Shown in pieces: positions 45,642-54,198 of a DNA stretch of 64,000 bases. The stretch comes from Marisalimonas marina (GTDB lineage Bacteria; Pseudomonadota; Alphaproteobacteria; Puniceispirillales; Marisalimonadaceae). Below the pieces are notes generated by a model. The model worked only from the letters and a program-made list of their open reading frames with translations. It was not told the DNA's origin and made no database searches. Each line of letters opens with the position of its first letter. The first letter of the stretch is position 1. The stretch is from NCBI GenBank assembly GCA_038131365.1, contig JAYPPH010000002.1:310001-374000 (forward strand), written 5' to 3'. The translations under genes were made by a program, and so were the position numbers.

Positions 45642-46185
45642 ACAAAAAAAATTGCTACCAAATATAATCTCTTCTGAAATTTTAATTGAAAAACAAAACT
45701 TAAGGCTAAGACTAAGTCAAACGGATAATATTTTTTCGATTACTGAATATGAAAATAAAAGAGAACAATTTAAACAAAATTTTAAAAACTTTTTTGCCTT
45801 AGGCATACCGGAAGTTGGTAAATTTACTTTGAATAAGAATTCAAAAGCTATCTGGTTAAGAGTTAATAGTTATTTTGTTGTTACAAAGGAAAGTTATAAC
45901 GATGCTATAAATGCATTTCATGAGGTTGCTTCAGTAACAGATCAAACGGGAGGTTGGAACGCTCTTACTCTAGAAGGAAAACTTAGCATATCTATGCTGG
46001 AGAAATTATTAACTCTAGACTTAGATTTGTTTACAAAAGAAAAAGCTGTAAGAGCATCAATAAATAAAATTAATTGTATAATTTTATGTAACAAGCAATC
46101 TGAAATTTATACTATTTATTGTCCATCTTCATTTCTTGAGTCTATGAAAACAAGATTAATAGATTTGGTCAACTTAGTTGCATAG
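45634..46185 (+). CDS. soxG: Sarcosine oxidase gamma subunit
   Basis: The product is 183 residues from GTG at 45634, with GGAG at 45621-45624 and an 8-base overlap with soxA, matching the coupling used for soxA. An earlier in-frame start at 45607 would lie deeper in soxA without a site. The sequence is weakly conserved, as is normal for SoxG. FALGIPEVGKF, WLRVNSYFVV and SVTDQTGGWNALTLEGKLS correspond to the family core, which resembles a folate-domain fragment. It completes the heterotetramer. It overlaps the convergent dctM by 17 bases. Confidence 0.85.
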   Translation: MLKQKKLLPNIISSEILIEKQNLRLRLSQTDNIFSITEYENKREQFKQNFKNFFALGIPEVGKFTLNKNSKAIWLRVNSYFVVTKESYNDAINAFHEVASVTDQTGGWNALTLEGKLSISMLEKLLTLDLDLFTKEKAVRASINKINCIILCNKQSEIYTIYCPSSFLESMKTRLIDLVNLVA

Positions 46186-47497
46186 CGTTTGGTAAAAACA
46201 AGACAATACTTGGGAAAGCAATAAGAACTCCAACTGTAATAACATCAGCAACAAAGAACGGTGCACATCCTCTGAAAACGTCTTGAACTGGAATATCAGG
46301 CCGGACTCCACTTACGACAAAACAGTTCAAACCAATTGGGGGTGTAATTAAACAGAGTTCTGCCATTTTGACTACAATTATACCAAACCAAATTGGATCG
46401 TAACCTAAGGCAATTACGGCAGGCTGAACAACTGGCAATGTTAATAATAACATTCCTATAGCGTCCATAAACATACCTAAAATCGCGTATACTAATAATA
46501 TACATAATAGAATAGCTAGTGGTGGATAGTCTAATGAAGTAATCCAATTACTAAAAGCATTTGGAAGACCCGCAAAACCAAGAAAGCGAACGTAGACTAA
46601 AACTCCCCATATGATAGAAAAAATCATTACTGTTAACTTAGCAGTTTCATAAAGTGCAGATTTTAATGCACTCGCTTTCATACCCTTTAAAACTGCAATA
46701 ACAAACACTACAAATGCACCTAGTGCACCAGCCTCTGTAGGAGTTGCCCAGCCAAAATACATCGAACCAAAAATGATAATGATAACTGAAAAAATAGGTA
46801 CTGTTGCAGGTAAAGATACAATCTTTTCTTTGAATGAAAAAATTCTAGTTTTAGGTCCCATCTCTGGTTTGAAAGAAACAATACTGACAATTATAAGACC
46901 GTATATAAGAGCAGAGACTATACCGGGGAGAAAACCAGCTAACAAAAGCTGTCCAACTGATTCTTCAACAATAATAGCATAAATAACTAATATCGCGCTT
47001 GGTGGAATTAAAGTTGCTAAAGTTCCTCCTGCTGCCACCACTCCTGCTGCAAGTTTTCTATTATAACCGTCTCGTAACATTTCTGGAATAGCAACACGCG
47101 CAAAAACAGCAGCTGTTGCAGTGCTTGCCCCAGATACAGCAGCAAAACCAGCTGTAGCAAATACAGTTGCAACTGCTAAACCGCCAGGTAATCTTCCTAA
47201 CCATCTTTTAGCTGCTTCAAACAGAGATTTAGTTAAACCTGCGTGAAATGCTAAAAAGCCAATTAAAATAAACATTGGTAATATTGATAAAGCGTAAGTT
47301 ACAGCCTTTGAATGAGGAATTGTTCCAGCCATCCCAAGACCTGCATATAGTGCTTTTTCAAGGCCAAGTTTAGTCGATAAGATCCATACAAGTCCGACAG
47401 TCCCAGCTAGAGCACTTGCAAAAGCAACGCGCATCCCAAAAAAAATCATAAGCATCATTACTGATGTTACTGTTATTCCTATTTGAAGAGGATCCAA
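46169..47497 (-). CDS. dctM: TRAP transporter large permease subunit DctM
   Basis: The product is 442 residues, with about twelve membrane helices. It has the family blocks LPMFILIGFLAFHAGLTKSLF, GASTATAAVFARVAIPEML and AGGTLATLIPPSAILVIYAI, ending in PPIGLNCFVV. It moves organic acids or related solutes across the inner membrane with sodium or protons, using a periplasmic binding protein. It follows dctQ by 2 bases. Its 3' end overlaps soxG by 17 bases on the opposite strand. Confidence 0.93.
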   Translation of the reverse strand: MDPLQIGITVTSVMMLMIFFGMRVAFASALAGTVGLVWILSTKLGLEKALYAGLGMAGTIPHSKAVTYALSILPMFILIGFLAFHAGLTKSLFEAAKRWLGRLPGGLAVATVFATAGFAAVSGASTATAAVFARVAIPEMLRDGYNRKLAAGVVAAGGTLATLIPPSAILVIYAIIVEESVGQLLLAGFLPGIVSALIYGLIIVSIVSFKPEMGPKTRIFSFKEKIVSLPATVPIFSVIIIIFGSMYFGWATPTEAGALGAFVVFVIAVLKGMKASALKSALYETAKLTVMIFSIIWGVLVYVRFLGFAGLPNAFSNWITSLDYPPLAILLCILLVYAILGMFMDAIGMLLLTLPVVQPAVIALGYDPIWFGIIVVKMAELCLITPPIGLNCFVVSGVRPDIPVQDVFRGCAPFFVADVITVGVLIAFPSIVLFLPNAMQLS

Positions 47498-47499
47498 AG

Positions 47500-48087
47500 T
47501 TAATTCCTTACACTTTTGACATCATCTACCTGTGATGCTTCTTGTTTTGCTTGATTTTCAACATCTACAATAAGTGGTACTCCAACTGGTTCAGCTGTAG
47601 GATAAATTATTAATCTAATATATCCTGCTAATTGGATTAAAAGCCTTAAAGCCAGTGCAGAAAAAGCTAGAGGTATCATTAATTTAGATGGCCATGTTGG
47701 TAACCCTATATCAATTGTACTGTCACCAATAATTAGGGCTCTTTGAAAATGCTTGAATGAATAATAAGTCAAAATAACTATTATGAAAATAGTAGCGGTG
47801 GTTTGGATTGCCTCAGCTATCCATTTTGATCGACCTTTTAAAGCTGATAAAAAAATCTCCATTCGAACATGACCACCTAGCCTTTGACAATAGGCTATAG
47901 AGATAAAAGCAAATATAGCTATGGATTGCTCAGCAAAGTCAATATATCCAGGAATAGGCAAATTTAAAATTTTCCTACTAACTATTTGTATAGTTGCAGT
48001 TATCATTAAAAAGAAAATAGCAAAAGCAGAAAAGGCTGTTAGAAAGTCCTCTACTTTTGCTAGATATTTATCAAAATAAGTTATCAT
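47500..48087 (-). CDS. dctQ: TRAP transporter small permease subunit DctQ
   Basis: The product is 195 residues from ATG at 48087, with four hydrophobic segments as in DctQ, and ISRKIL/PIPGYIDFAEQ near the second helix. It pairs with DctM. A longer start at 48120 is possible: its ATG sits inside the terminator-like hairpin and AAGG directly abuts it, which is poor spacing. The 48087 start has no visible ribosome site either. I favour 48087 because it begins at the usual family N-terminus (FDKYLAKVEDFL). It lies between the dctP hairpin and dctM. Confidence 0.85.
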   Translation of the reverse strand: MITYFDKYLAKVEDFLTAFSAFAIFFLMITATIQIVSRKILNLPIPGYIDFAEQSIAIFAFISIAYCQRLGGHVRMEIFLSALKGRSKWIAEAIQTTATIFIIVILTYYSFKHFQRALIIGDSTIDIGLPTWPSKLMIPLAFSALALRLLIQLAGYIRLIIYPTAEPVGVPLIVDVENQAKQEASQVDDVKSVRN

Positions 48088-48093
48088 TTTTTG

Positions 48094-48125
48094 AAAAAAA
48101 GAAGGATGAAGATACTTCATCCTTC
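48094..48125 (-). terminator. Terminator-like hairpin between dctP and dctQ
   Basis: GAAGGATGAAG and CTTCATCCTTC (48101-48111 and 48115-48125) form a perfect 11-base stem with loop ATA. On the minus strand it is followed by seven T residues (48100-48094). It lies 9 bases past the dctP stop and is expected to end most dctP transcripts while some read through into dctQM. Confidence 0.75.
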
Positions 48126-48134
48126 TTAACTAAC

Positions 48135-49187
48135 TTATTTACTAGCTTCTTTAGCTGTTTTTAAAACAAGGTCTAGAAGTTCTTGAGCTGGTAATCCAAC
48201 TGCATTCGCCTCTTTAATCCATTGATCCCAAACAGGCTGAGCTGCTGCTTTTCTAAAAGCATCTAATTCAGCAGTAGTGTATGTGATTTTCTTGATACCC
48301 TGTTTTTCTGCTACTGGTGTATATTTATCGATAGAAGCAGAATAAGCCTTATCAAGAGCTGCATATCCAGCATCAATTGCATCCGTTAAGATTTTTTTGT
48401 TCTTATCAGAAAGACTGTTATAGGCATCAATGTTAACAACTAATGGGCAGTTTACTGAACCAGGAGAAAGGTTAGTTGTTCTCCAAGTTGAAACCTCATT
48501 AATCTTATAAGAGAAATGTGAGTAAAATGCAAAAGCAGCCGCATCTACTGTACCTGTCTCAATAGCTCTGTATGTTTCAGGAGCAGTAACAGTTGTAGGA
48601 ACAGCACCGATTACTTTCATCGCCTTACCGATACCACCAAGAGCTCTTACTCTCATTCCTTTAAAATCTGCAAGAGTTCTAGGCTCTTTTCCTCTACCCA
48701 TGAATTCATATTGAGGTAAAGCTGCTGACATAAGAAGCTTTGCGTTCCATTTTTTCATTTCTTTGATTGTTGCTGGATGGTTGTAAACAGCTAAATCAGC
48801 TGCTTTTTGAACATCACCATTAGTAATTGGTAAGAAAGGAAGTTCTAAAACAGTAACTGCTTTATTTTTATCGGCATGATAAGAAGCACAGAAAGTTGCG
48901 GCTTCAAATGCTCCAAGAGAAATACCATCTAAGTTTTCTCTTGGCTTAGATAATGTTCCTCCGTAATTTATTTTGATAGTAAAATGACCATCTGATTTAT
49001 CAGCAACATAAGCAGAAACTGCTTCTATACCCTCTGTAAAAGCTCTTCTTTTGCCCCATGTAGACAAATTCCAACTTACTTTTTTGCCATGGTTAGCTGC
49101 CAAAGCTGAAGTTTTAACACTATCTACAGGACCTCCAAAAATAAGCCCTACTGTTAATAGTGATAACAATGGTAGTGATTTTTTCAT
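48135..49187 (-). CDS. dctP: TRAP transporter solute-binding protein DctP
   Basis: The product is 350 residues with a signal peptide (hydrophobic 6-20, cleavage near 28-31). DctP-family blocks are LSKPRENLDGISLGAFEAATF, the central FKGMRVRALGG (arginine that pairs with a substrate carboxylate) and AETYRAIETGTVDAAAFAF. It captures the substrate in the periplasm and delivers it to DctQM. It is first in dctPQM, and a terminator-like hairpin follows it. The exact substrate (a carboxylate is likely) is not known. Confidence 0.93.
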   Translation of the reverse strand: MKKSLPLLSLLTVGLIFGGPVDSVKTSALAANHGKKVSWNLSTWGKRRAFTEGIEAVSAYVADKSDGHFTIKINYGGTLSKPRENLDGISLGAFEAATFCASYHADKNKAVTVLELPFLPITNGDVQKAADLAVYNHPATIKEMKKWNAKLLMSAALPQYEFMGRGKEPRTLADFKGMRVRALGGIGKAMKVIGAVPTTVTAPETYRAIETGTVDAAAFAFYSHFSYKINEVSTWRTTNLSPGSVNCPLVVNIDAYNSLSDKNKKILTDAIDAGYAALDKAYSASIDKYTPVAEKQGIKKITYTTAELDAFRKAAAQPVWDQWIKEANAVGLPAQELLDLVLKTAKEASK

Positions 49188-49286
49188 TTATTCCTCCGAA
49201 CTTAAATTTCATTCAGTTTACAGATAATGATTTTAATATAAAGTACTAAATAGGCCTTTTATTAAAAAATTTTTAATGAGAAAATT

Positions 49287-49712
49287 ATGGAACCAGGAAA
49301 ACCAGATTTTAACTATTTATCATATAAAGTTCACAACAATATTGTTTATTTGGCTGGGCAACTTGCAAAAGAAAATGGAGTTGTCAAGAATACAGGAAGG
49401 GTACCAGAGGACATAACAGAAGAAGAAGCATCAAGACAAATGAGTCTATGTGCGAAACATGCATATTCATGGTTAGAAATAGCAGCTAAGAATAATAATA
49501 GTGAGATAGAATCAATTTTAGACTTAAAAGTTTATGTTTCTTGTAAAGAAAACTTCGATGGTATTTCCAAATTAGCAGACTTTGCCTCAAGTATATTTAT
49601 AGAAAAATTGGGAGAAAATGGAAAACATCCTAGGTCTGTTTTAGCAGTAACAAGATTACCCCAAAATGCTCCCGTGATGATTGACCTTAGAGCTGCACTT
49701 AAATTTAAATAA
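49287..49712 (+). CDS. RidA family protein (YjgH-like group)
   Basis: The product is 141 residues. It has the RidA order: YKVHNNIVYLAGQLAKENG, a helix pair, VYVSCKENFD, and the C-terminal KHPRSVLAVTRLPQNAPVMIDL, whose arginine (R near 117) is the RidA carboxylate-binding position. It is longer than the RidA at 992-1378 and differs in sequence. It probably deaminates a small enamine. It is followed 10 bases later by an Ldh-family reductase, whose likely products are cyclic imino or keto acids, so a joint role in amino-acid breakdown is plausible. Confidence 0.8.
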   Translation: MEPGKPDFNYLSYKVHNNIVYLAGQLAKENGVVKNTGRVPEDITEEEASRQMSLCAKHAYSWLEIAAKNNNSEIESILDLKVYVSCKENFDGISKLADFASSIFIEKLGENGKHPRSVLAVTRLPQNAPVMIDLRAALKFK

Positions 49713-49722
49713 GGAACTAAGT

Positions 49723-50718
49723 ATGAGTAATATTAAAATCCAACTTGATGAAATAAAAACATTAGTAACTGATGTTTTGTTGAAACAAGGTTGTGATATG
49801 GAAAATGCAAAAGCTTTAGCAAAGACTATCACAAAAGCAGAAGAAGATGGAGCCAGTTCCCACGGTTTGTTTAGATTGCCTGGTTATGTTGCTTCATTAA
49901 AATCAGGAAAAGTAAATGGCCATGCATCCCCAAAAGTTAAAAATGTCACGCCAGTGATTTTAAATTGTGATGCAGATAATGGTTTTGCATCAACATCACA
50001 CGAAAAAGCATTGCCAATGCTTGCCGAAGCAGCAAAAATCAATGGAATATCTGTTTTGAGCATAAAGGGGTGCTATCATTTTGCTGCACTTTGGCCAGAA
50101 ACTGAATATTTAGCTGGACATAATCTTGTTGGTTTTGCTTGTACCGCCTTTAAGCCCTCTGTTGCTCCTGCAGGAGGAAAAGAAGCTTTTTTTGGAACAA
50201 ATCCAATCTCAATGGCATGGCCAAGAAAAAACAATGAACCAGTTGTATTTGATATGGCTACTGCCACTATGGCCAAAGGCGAGGTTATGATAGCGGCCAG
50301 AGACGGACATTTGCTTCCAGATGGAGTTGGTCTTGGAGAAGATGGGAAACCATCAAATGATCCGAAAGATATCTTAAAAGGGGTTCTGCTACCTTTTGGA
50401 GGTTATAAAGGCTCAGCTATTTCAATGATGGTTGAACTTTTTGCTGCGGGGCTAACAGGAGATGTATTTTCATATGAAGCTCAAGTAAATGATAACAACG
50501 ATGGAGGCCCGCCAAGTGGTGGTGAGTTTATAATGGCTTTGAACCCAGAAATAATTGGAGATTCTAATTGGGAAAGTCATTGTGAAGATTTTTTCCAAAA
50601 ATTATTATCAATTGAAGGGGTAAGACTTCCTGGTTCTCGAAGGCATAAAAAGAGAATGGATGGTAAATATCGCTCTGTTAATGAAGAATTATTGTTGAAA
50701 ATTAAATCTTTTCTTTAG
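49723..50718 (+). CDS. Ldh family oxidoreductase (malate/lactate dehydrogenase-type or delta1-piperideine-2-carboxylate reductase-like)
   Basis: The product is 331 residues from ATG at 49723, with AAGGA at 49711-49715; the longer frame from 49681 overlaps the previous gene. Family marks are HGLFRLPGYVASLKSG, GTNPISMAWPRK, VFDMATATMAKGEV and LPFGGYKGSAISMMVELF. These belong to the MDH2/LDH2 NAD(P)H-dependent group, which includes DpkA, YiaK and ComC. The exact phrase KGCYHFAALWPETE is like the DpkA subset that reduces cyclic imino acids such as piperideine-2-carboxylate. That assignment is an inference. Confidence 0.82.
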   Translation: MSNIKIQLDEIKTLVTDVLLKQGCDMENAKALAKTITKAEEDGASSHGLFRLPGYVASLKSGKVNGHASPKVKNVTPVILNCDADNGFASTSHEKALPMLAEAAKINGISVLSIKGCYHFAALWPETEYLAGHNLVGFACTAFKPSVAPAGGKEAFFGTNPISMAWPRKNNEPVVFDMATATMAKGEVMIAARDGHLLPDGVGLGEDGKPSNDPKDILKGVLLPFGGYKGSAISMMVELFAAGLTGDVFSYEAQVNDNNDGGPPSGGEFIMALNPEIIGDSNWESHCEDFFQKLLSIEGVRLPGSRRHKKRMDGKYRSVNEELLLKIKSFL

Positions 50719-50732
50719 ATTTAAGATTAGTT

Positions 50733-50960
50733 TCATCCCTCATTTTTTTTGATTGAATTTAGATATTTAATCACATCATTGATTTTCTCATCAGGTATAT
50801 CTTTATAACTTGATCCAAATTCATTCTTTACTTTGAGTGCAACATGAGCATAAGGGTTTCTTCCTTTTGGATGATTGGGATGATCTGGTAATTTATTTAA
50901 TAAAAAATCCCCAGTTGATTGGATTAAGTTCCATAAATATTTTTTATTTTGATCATTCAT
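50733..50960 (-). CDS. Hypothetical protein, 75 residues
   Basis: I do not recognise this protein. ATG at 50960 gives 75 residues, without signal peptide or membrane segment; it is rich in Lys, Asn and Pro. The middle KLPDHPNHPKGRNPYAHVA is proline- and histidine-rich and the C-terminus IPDEKINDVIKYLNSIKKNE is helical. It is convergent with the Ldh gene and divergent from the FAA hydrolase. A weak binding site and normal codon use for this genome make it plausible as a gene. It could be a small regulator, but nothing supports a function. Confidence 0.5.
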   Translation of the reverse strand: MNDQNKKYLWNLIQSTGDFLLNKLPDHPNHPKGRNPYAHVALKVKNEFGSSYKDIPDEKINDVIKYLNSIKKNEG

Positions 50961-51025
50961 ATTTAAAAACAAAATAGTATAGAGTTTTTCATTTAATAAA
51001 AAAATAGCATTTAAATAATAAGTGT

Positions 51026-51038
51026 TCTACCAAGTAGA
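51026..51038. promoter_or_regulatory. Operator-like palindrome before the FAA hydrolase gene
   Basis: TCTAC-CAA-GTAGA at 51026-51038 is a perfect inverted repeat 53 bases before the ATG at 51092. It may be a transcription-factor site. No cognate regulator gene lies nearby. Confidence 0.3.
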
Positions 51039-51091
51039 CATGTGTGTAGAAATATTTTATTAAATATTTCAAAATTTATAAGAGGGAAAAA

Positions 51092-51949
51092 ATGAAATTA
51101 TTAAGTTTTACACGATTGGGTAAGCCTTGCTTTGGGGCGGTTGTTAAAGATGGTGTTATTGATTTAACCGGCAAACTTGATCCGGATATAAATACCCTGA
51201 AAGACTTAATCTCTCTAAACTTAGAGGATCAAGCTGAAGAATACATTGCGGGTAAAACAAAAGATCTTTCATTCTCAGATATAACCTTTTTGCCAGTTAT
51301 TCCTAATCCTGAAAAAATAATGTGTGTTGGTTTAAATTATTTAGAACATAAAAAAGAAACTGGTAGGCCAGACGTCGACAATCCTACTATTTTTACAAGA
51401 TTTGCAGACTCTCAGGTTGCCCACCTTCAACCATTAATAAAACCAGATAATTCTGATCGTTTTGACTATGAAGCTGAAATGGCAATCATTATAGGAAAGG
51501 GTGGAAGATTTATTTCTGAAGAGGACGCACTTAACCATATTGCAGGTTATTCATGCTATAATGATGGTAGTGTAAGAAATTACCAAAGACATACTTCACA
51601 ATATACCCCAGGTAAAACTTTCCCAGGCACGGGTGGTTTTGGTCCTTACATGGTCACACCTAGCGAAGTTGGAGATTACAGGGAATTACCTATTGAGCTC
51701 AGGTTAAATGGAAATGTCATGCAAAAAGCTAAGTTGTCTGACTTAATTTTTCCAATACCAAGGCTTATAAGTTATATTTCTGAGTTTACAGCGTTGTCTG
51801 CTGGAGATGTAATCGTAACTGGAACTCCTGGTGGAGTAGGTGATAAAAGAAACCCACCAGTTTACATGGTTCCTGGGGATGTTGTAGAAGTTGATATAGG
51901 ATTGTTAGGTGTTTTAAAAAATCCAGTTGTTGCTGCACCAAAGTTATAA
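51092..51949 (+). CDS. Fumarylacetoacetate hydrolase family protein (acylpyruvase-like)
   Basis: The product is 285 residues, the size of FAHD1-type enzymes. The active-site blocks are VGLNYLEHKKETG (about 86-98), the acidic metal site FDYEAEMAIIIGKGGRFI, CYNDGSVRNYQ, and the late VIVTGTPGGVG. Members hydrolyse C-C bonds of acylpyruvates, oxaloacetate or keto-acid intermediates using magnesium. A strong AGAGGGA binding site precedes the ATG. Together with the FAH-like gene at 11616 and the hydratase at 6924 it makes three FAH-fold genes in this window. Confidence 0.85.
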   Translation: MKLLSFTRLGKPCFGAVVKDGVIDLTGKLDPDINTLKDLISLNLEDQAEEYIAGKTKDLSFSDITFLPVIPNPEKIMCVGLNYLEHKKETGRPDVDNPTIFTRFADSQVAHLQPLIKPDNSDRFDYEAEMAIIIGKGGRFISEEDALNHIAGYSCYNDGSVRNYQRHTSQYTPGKTFPGTGGFGPYMVTPSEVGDYRELPIELRLNGNVMQKAKLSDLIFPIPRLISYISEFTALSAGDVIVTGTPGGVGDKRNPPVYMVPGDVVEVDIGLLGVLKNPVVAAPKL

Positions 51950-51971
51950 GTCTACAAATTAAAATAAATTT

Positions 51972-52658
51972 ATGATGAACAAATCTTTAATTACAAATTT
52001 AGTATCAATTTTTATTATTTTAATTGGATTTTTGTATCGTGATGATTTTTCTTTTATTTTTTTAGTTGGAGTGTTTGCTTTATCAGGAAGCGTAACTAAT
52101 TGGCTAGCAATTCATATGTTATTTGAGAAGATCCCGTTTCTATATGGTTCTGGTGTGATTCTTGATAGATTTGAAGATATTAAATTAGGTATTAAAAACC
52201 TGATTCTTCAAGAATTATTTTCAATTGATCAAATAGAAAAATTTATTTTTGATAACAAGGAAAAAGCCTCAGGAGGTATCGTAGAAAAAATAGATTTTGA
52301 TAAAGTATTTGTTGGTCTTGTTGAATCAATAGAAAGTTCCCAGTTAGGTGGAATGCTTGCTATGATTGGAGGAAGAAAAGCTTTAGAACCCTTAAAAGAA
52401 CCATTTATTAAAAAACTTAAGGTTATTATCGAAGATTTTATAAAAGAGAATGCAGGAAATAATAATTCTACTGATGAGTTATTTCTAAAAATTGAAAATA
52501 TATTGGATGCTAGGCTAGCTGATTTATCACCGAATGATATTAAAACTATTATTCAAAAAATGATAAGAGAGCATTTAGGTTGGTTAGTTGTTTGGGGTGG
52601 ATTTTTCGGTGGTCTCTTAGGTTTGATCTTTAGTCCTGTAGGTCTAAATTTAATTTAA
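51972..52658 (+). CDS. DUF445 family membrane protein
   Basis: The product is 228 residues. The N-terminus has two hydrophobic segments (about 8-22 and 27-38) followed by the DUF445 phrase SGSVTNWLAIHMLFEKIPFLYGSGVI near 38-63. A middle helical domain is followed by a C-terminal hydrophobic segment (GWLVVWGGFFGGLLGLIFS). Many members are larger, with duplicated domains; this is the short, single-copy form. Function is unknown beyond membrane localisation. It ends at a bidirectional terminator. Confidence 0.8.
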   Translation: MMNKSLITNLVSIFIILIGFLYRDDFSFIFLVGVFALSGSVTNWLAIHMLFEKIPFLYGSGVILDRFEDIKLGIKNLILQELFSIDQIEKFIFDNKEKASGGIVEKIDFDKVFVGLVESIESSQLGGMLAMIGGRKALEPLKEPFIKKLKVIIEDFIKENAGNNNSTDELFLKIENILDARLADLSPNDIKTIIQKMIREHLGWLVVWGGFFGGLLGLIFSPVGLNLI

Positions 52659-52687
52659 AAGGAAGAGTGTTTTAACACTCTTCCTTT
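52658..52687. terminator. Bidirectional terminator between DUF445 and SDR genes
   Basis: AAAGGAAGAGTGTT (52658-52671) and AACACTCTTCCTTT (52674-52687) form a perfect 14-base inverted repeat, with A and T runs at the ends, between two convergent genes. It serves as terminator for both strands. Confidence 0.8.
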
Positions 52688-52693
52688 GCTTAA

Positions 52694-53398
52694 TTACGAA
52701 ATTAACCAACCACCATCAATATCAACTGTTGTACCAGTGATAAATTCATTTTCTATAGCGAAAATAATACCTTGTGCGACTTCATCAGGTGTACCAGCTC
52801 TAGGAATAAGATTATTTTTAGTAACGTTAGTATAATAATCTTCTCTATCTTTTCCTTGAAGTGGGCTCATAGGCGTATCTATGATACCAGGTGATACAAT
52901 ATTAATTCTTTTAGGGGCAATTTCTGGAGCTATACCTCGAGCAAATGCTTCTACAGCTCCTCCAACTGAAGATATTGCAATTTGACCAGGTCTACATTTT
53001 CTTGCTGGTGAACCGCTCACCAAAACAATATTACCATTGTCTTTTAAATATTTTGTTCCATATCTTACAACATTTGTGTAGCCCCATAATTTATCGAAAG
53101 ATGCTTTATAACCATCTAAATCCATACTAAGAAATGGGCCAACTGCTCTAGCGCCACCAGTTGCTGAATTTACCAAGATGTCGAACTCACCTTGCTCTTC
53201 AAAGAACTTTTCAATAGCTTCTCTATCAAGAACATTGAGTTTTTTTGTGGTAACATTTTTAGGTAGTTCTTTTAATTTTTCTGGATTACGACTAACTGCA
53301 ACTATGTTTGCTCCTTTGTCAGATAGCATTTGAGTTGCGGAAAGACCAATTCCTGATGTTCCACCAAATACTATAGCTTTTTTGCCATTTATATTCAT
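52694..53398 (-). CDS. Short-chain dehydrogenase/reductase
   Basis: The product is 234 residues. The cofactor loop is GGTSGIG (12-18), with NSATGG in place of the usual NAG near 78-83, and a short VSGSP catalytic serine segment. The C-terminus is TVDIDGGWLI. The expected YxxxK is not present: the segment after the catalytic serine reads CRPGQIAISSVGGAVEAFAR, so the Tyr is replaced by an isoleucine or alanine. This leaves catalysis doubtful, or defines a divergent SDR. It lies convergent to DUF445. Confidence 0.8.
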   Translation of the reverse strand: MNINGKKAIVFGGTSGIGLSATQMLSDKGANIVAVSRNPEKLKELPKNVTTKKLNVLDREAIEKFFEEQGEFDILVNSATGGARAVGPFLSMDLDGYKASFDKLWGYTNVVRYGTKYLKDNGNIVLVSGSPARKCRPGQIAISSVGGAVEAFARGIAPEIAPKRINIVSPGIIDTPMSPLQGKDREDYYTNVTKNNLIPRAGTPDEVAQGIIFAIENEFITGTTVDIDGGWLIS

Positions 53399-53499
53399 GT
53401 TTATTTTATCCTTTTATATCTAAATATAATTAATTACTTACTTATATCATTTTGCATATATAATTGTTTAAAACTTTGCAACATTTTGTGGGTATTTAA

Positions 53500-54192
53500 A
53501 TGACTGATGAACTTTTTAGAAATAATTCTTATTTAAAAGAACATGAAGTAACAATAACCGAAGTAACTTCTGACGGATTAGTTTTTGATAAAACAATTTT
53601 TTATCCTGAGGGAGGAGGGCAGCCAGGAGATGAGGGATTTATAACAAGTGGCGAGAATAAAATAAGAGTTTTGGGTACTAAATATATTAATCAGAAATTA
53701 GTTCATTTAGTTGAAGAAACACAAGATTTCAAAAAAAAGGAAAAAGTAAAATTAGAATTAGATTGGTCTAGACGTTATAGTCATATGCAGGTTCATACTT
53801 GTCTTCATTTGCTCTGTTCTATAATTCCTTATCCTGTAACAGGAGGTTCAATTGGAGATGGAAGAGGACGCTTAGACTTTGATTTAGAAATTAAGCCCAA
53901 TAAAGAAGATGTTTTGAATAGTTTAAATAAACTAATCAGTGACGATCATACTGTTTCTATATCAAGTATTACAGACGATGAATTGGACCAAAATCCTGAT
54001 TTAGTTAGGACTATGTCAGTTAAACCTCCTCGTGGCTCAGGCACAATAAGAATGATAAAAATTGGTGAAAATATAGATTTTCAACCCTGTGGTGGAACTC
54101 ACGTTAAAAAAACTTCGGAAATTAACTTGGTCCAGTCAGTTAAAATAGAAAATAAAGGCAAAATGAACAAAAGAATAATAGTTAATTTTTAG
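53500..54192 (+). CDS. Alanyl-tRNA editing protein AlaX
   Basis: The product is 230 residues, a free-standing editing domain like the end of AlaRS. The zinc site is H99xxxH103 in VHTCLHLL with CGGTH near residues 197-201. The N-terminal small barrel has YPEGGGQPGDEG. It hydrolyses Ser-tRNA(Ala) or Gly-tRNA(Ala) errors. AlaX proteins are also found beside unrelated genes, so context gives no more. It lies 102 bases from the SDR and is convergent with the methyltransferase. Confidence 0.9.
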   Translation: MTDELFRNNSYLKEHEVTITEVTSDGLVFDKTIFYPEGGGQPGDEGFITSGENKIRVLGTKYINQKLVHLVEETQDFKKKEKVKLELDWSRRYSHMQVHTCLHLLCSIIPYPVTGGSIGDGRGRLDFDLEIKPNKEDVLNSLNKLISDDHTVSISSITDDELDQNPDLVRTMSVKPPRGSGTIRMIKIGENIDFQPCGGTHVKKTSEINLVQSVKIENKGKMNKRIIVNF

Positions 54193-54198
54193 AAATAA

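Noticed and set aside
51020..51060. Full promoter for the FAA hydrolase around TTCTAC and TATTTT
   Set aside because: Spacing of 22 bases is too long; only the palindrome is worth noting.
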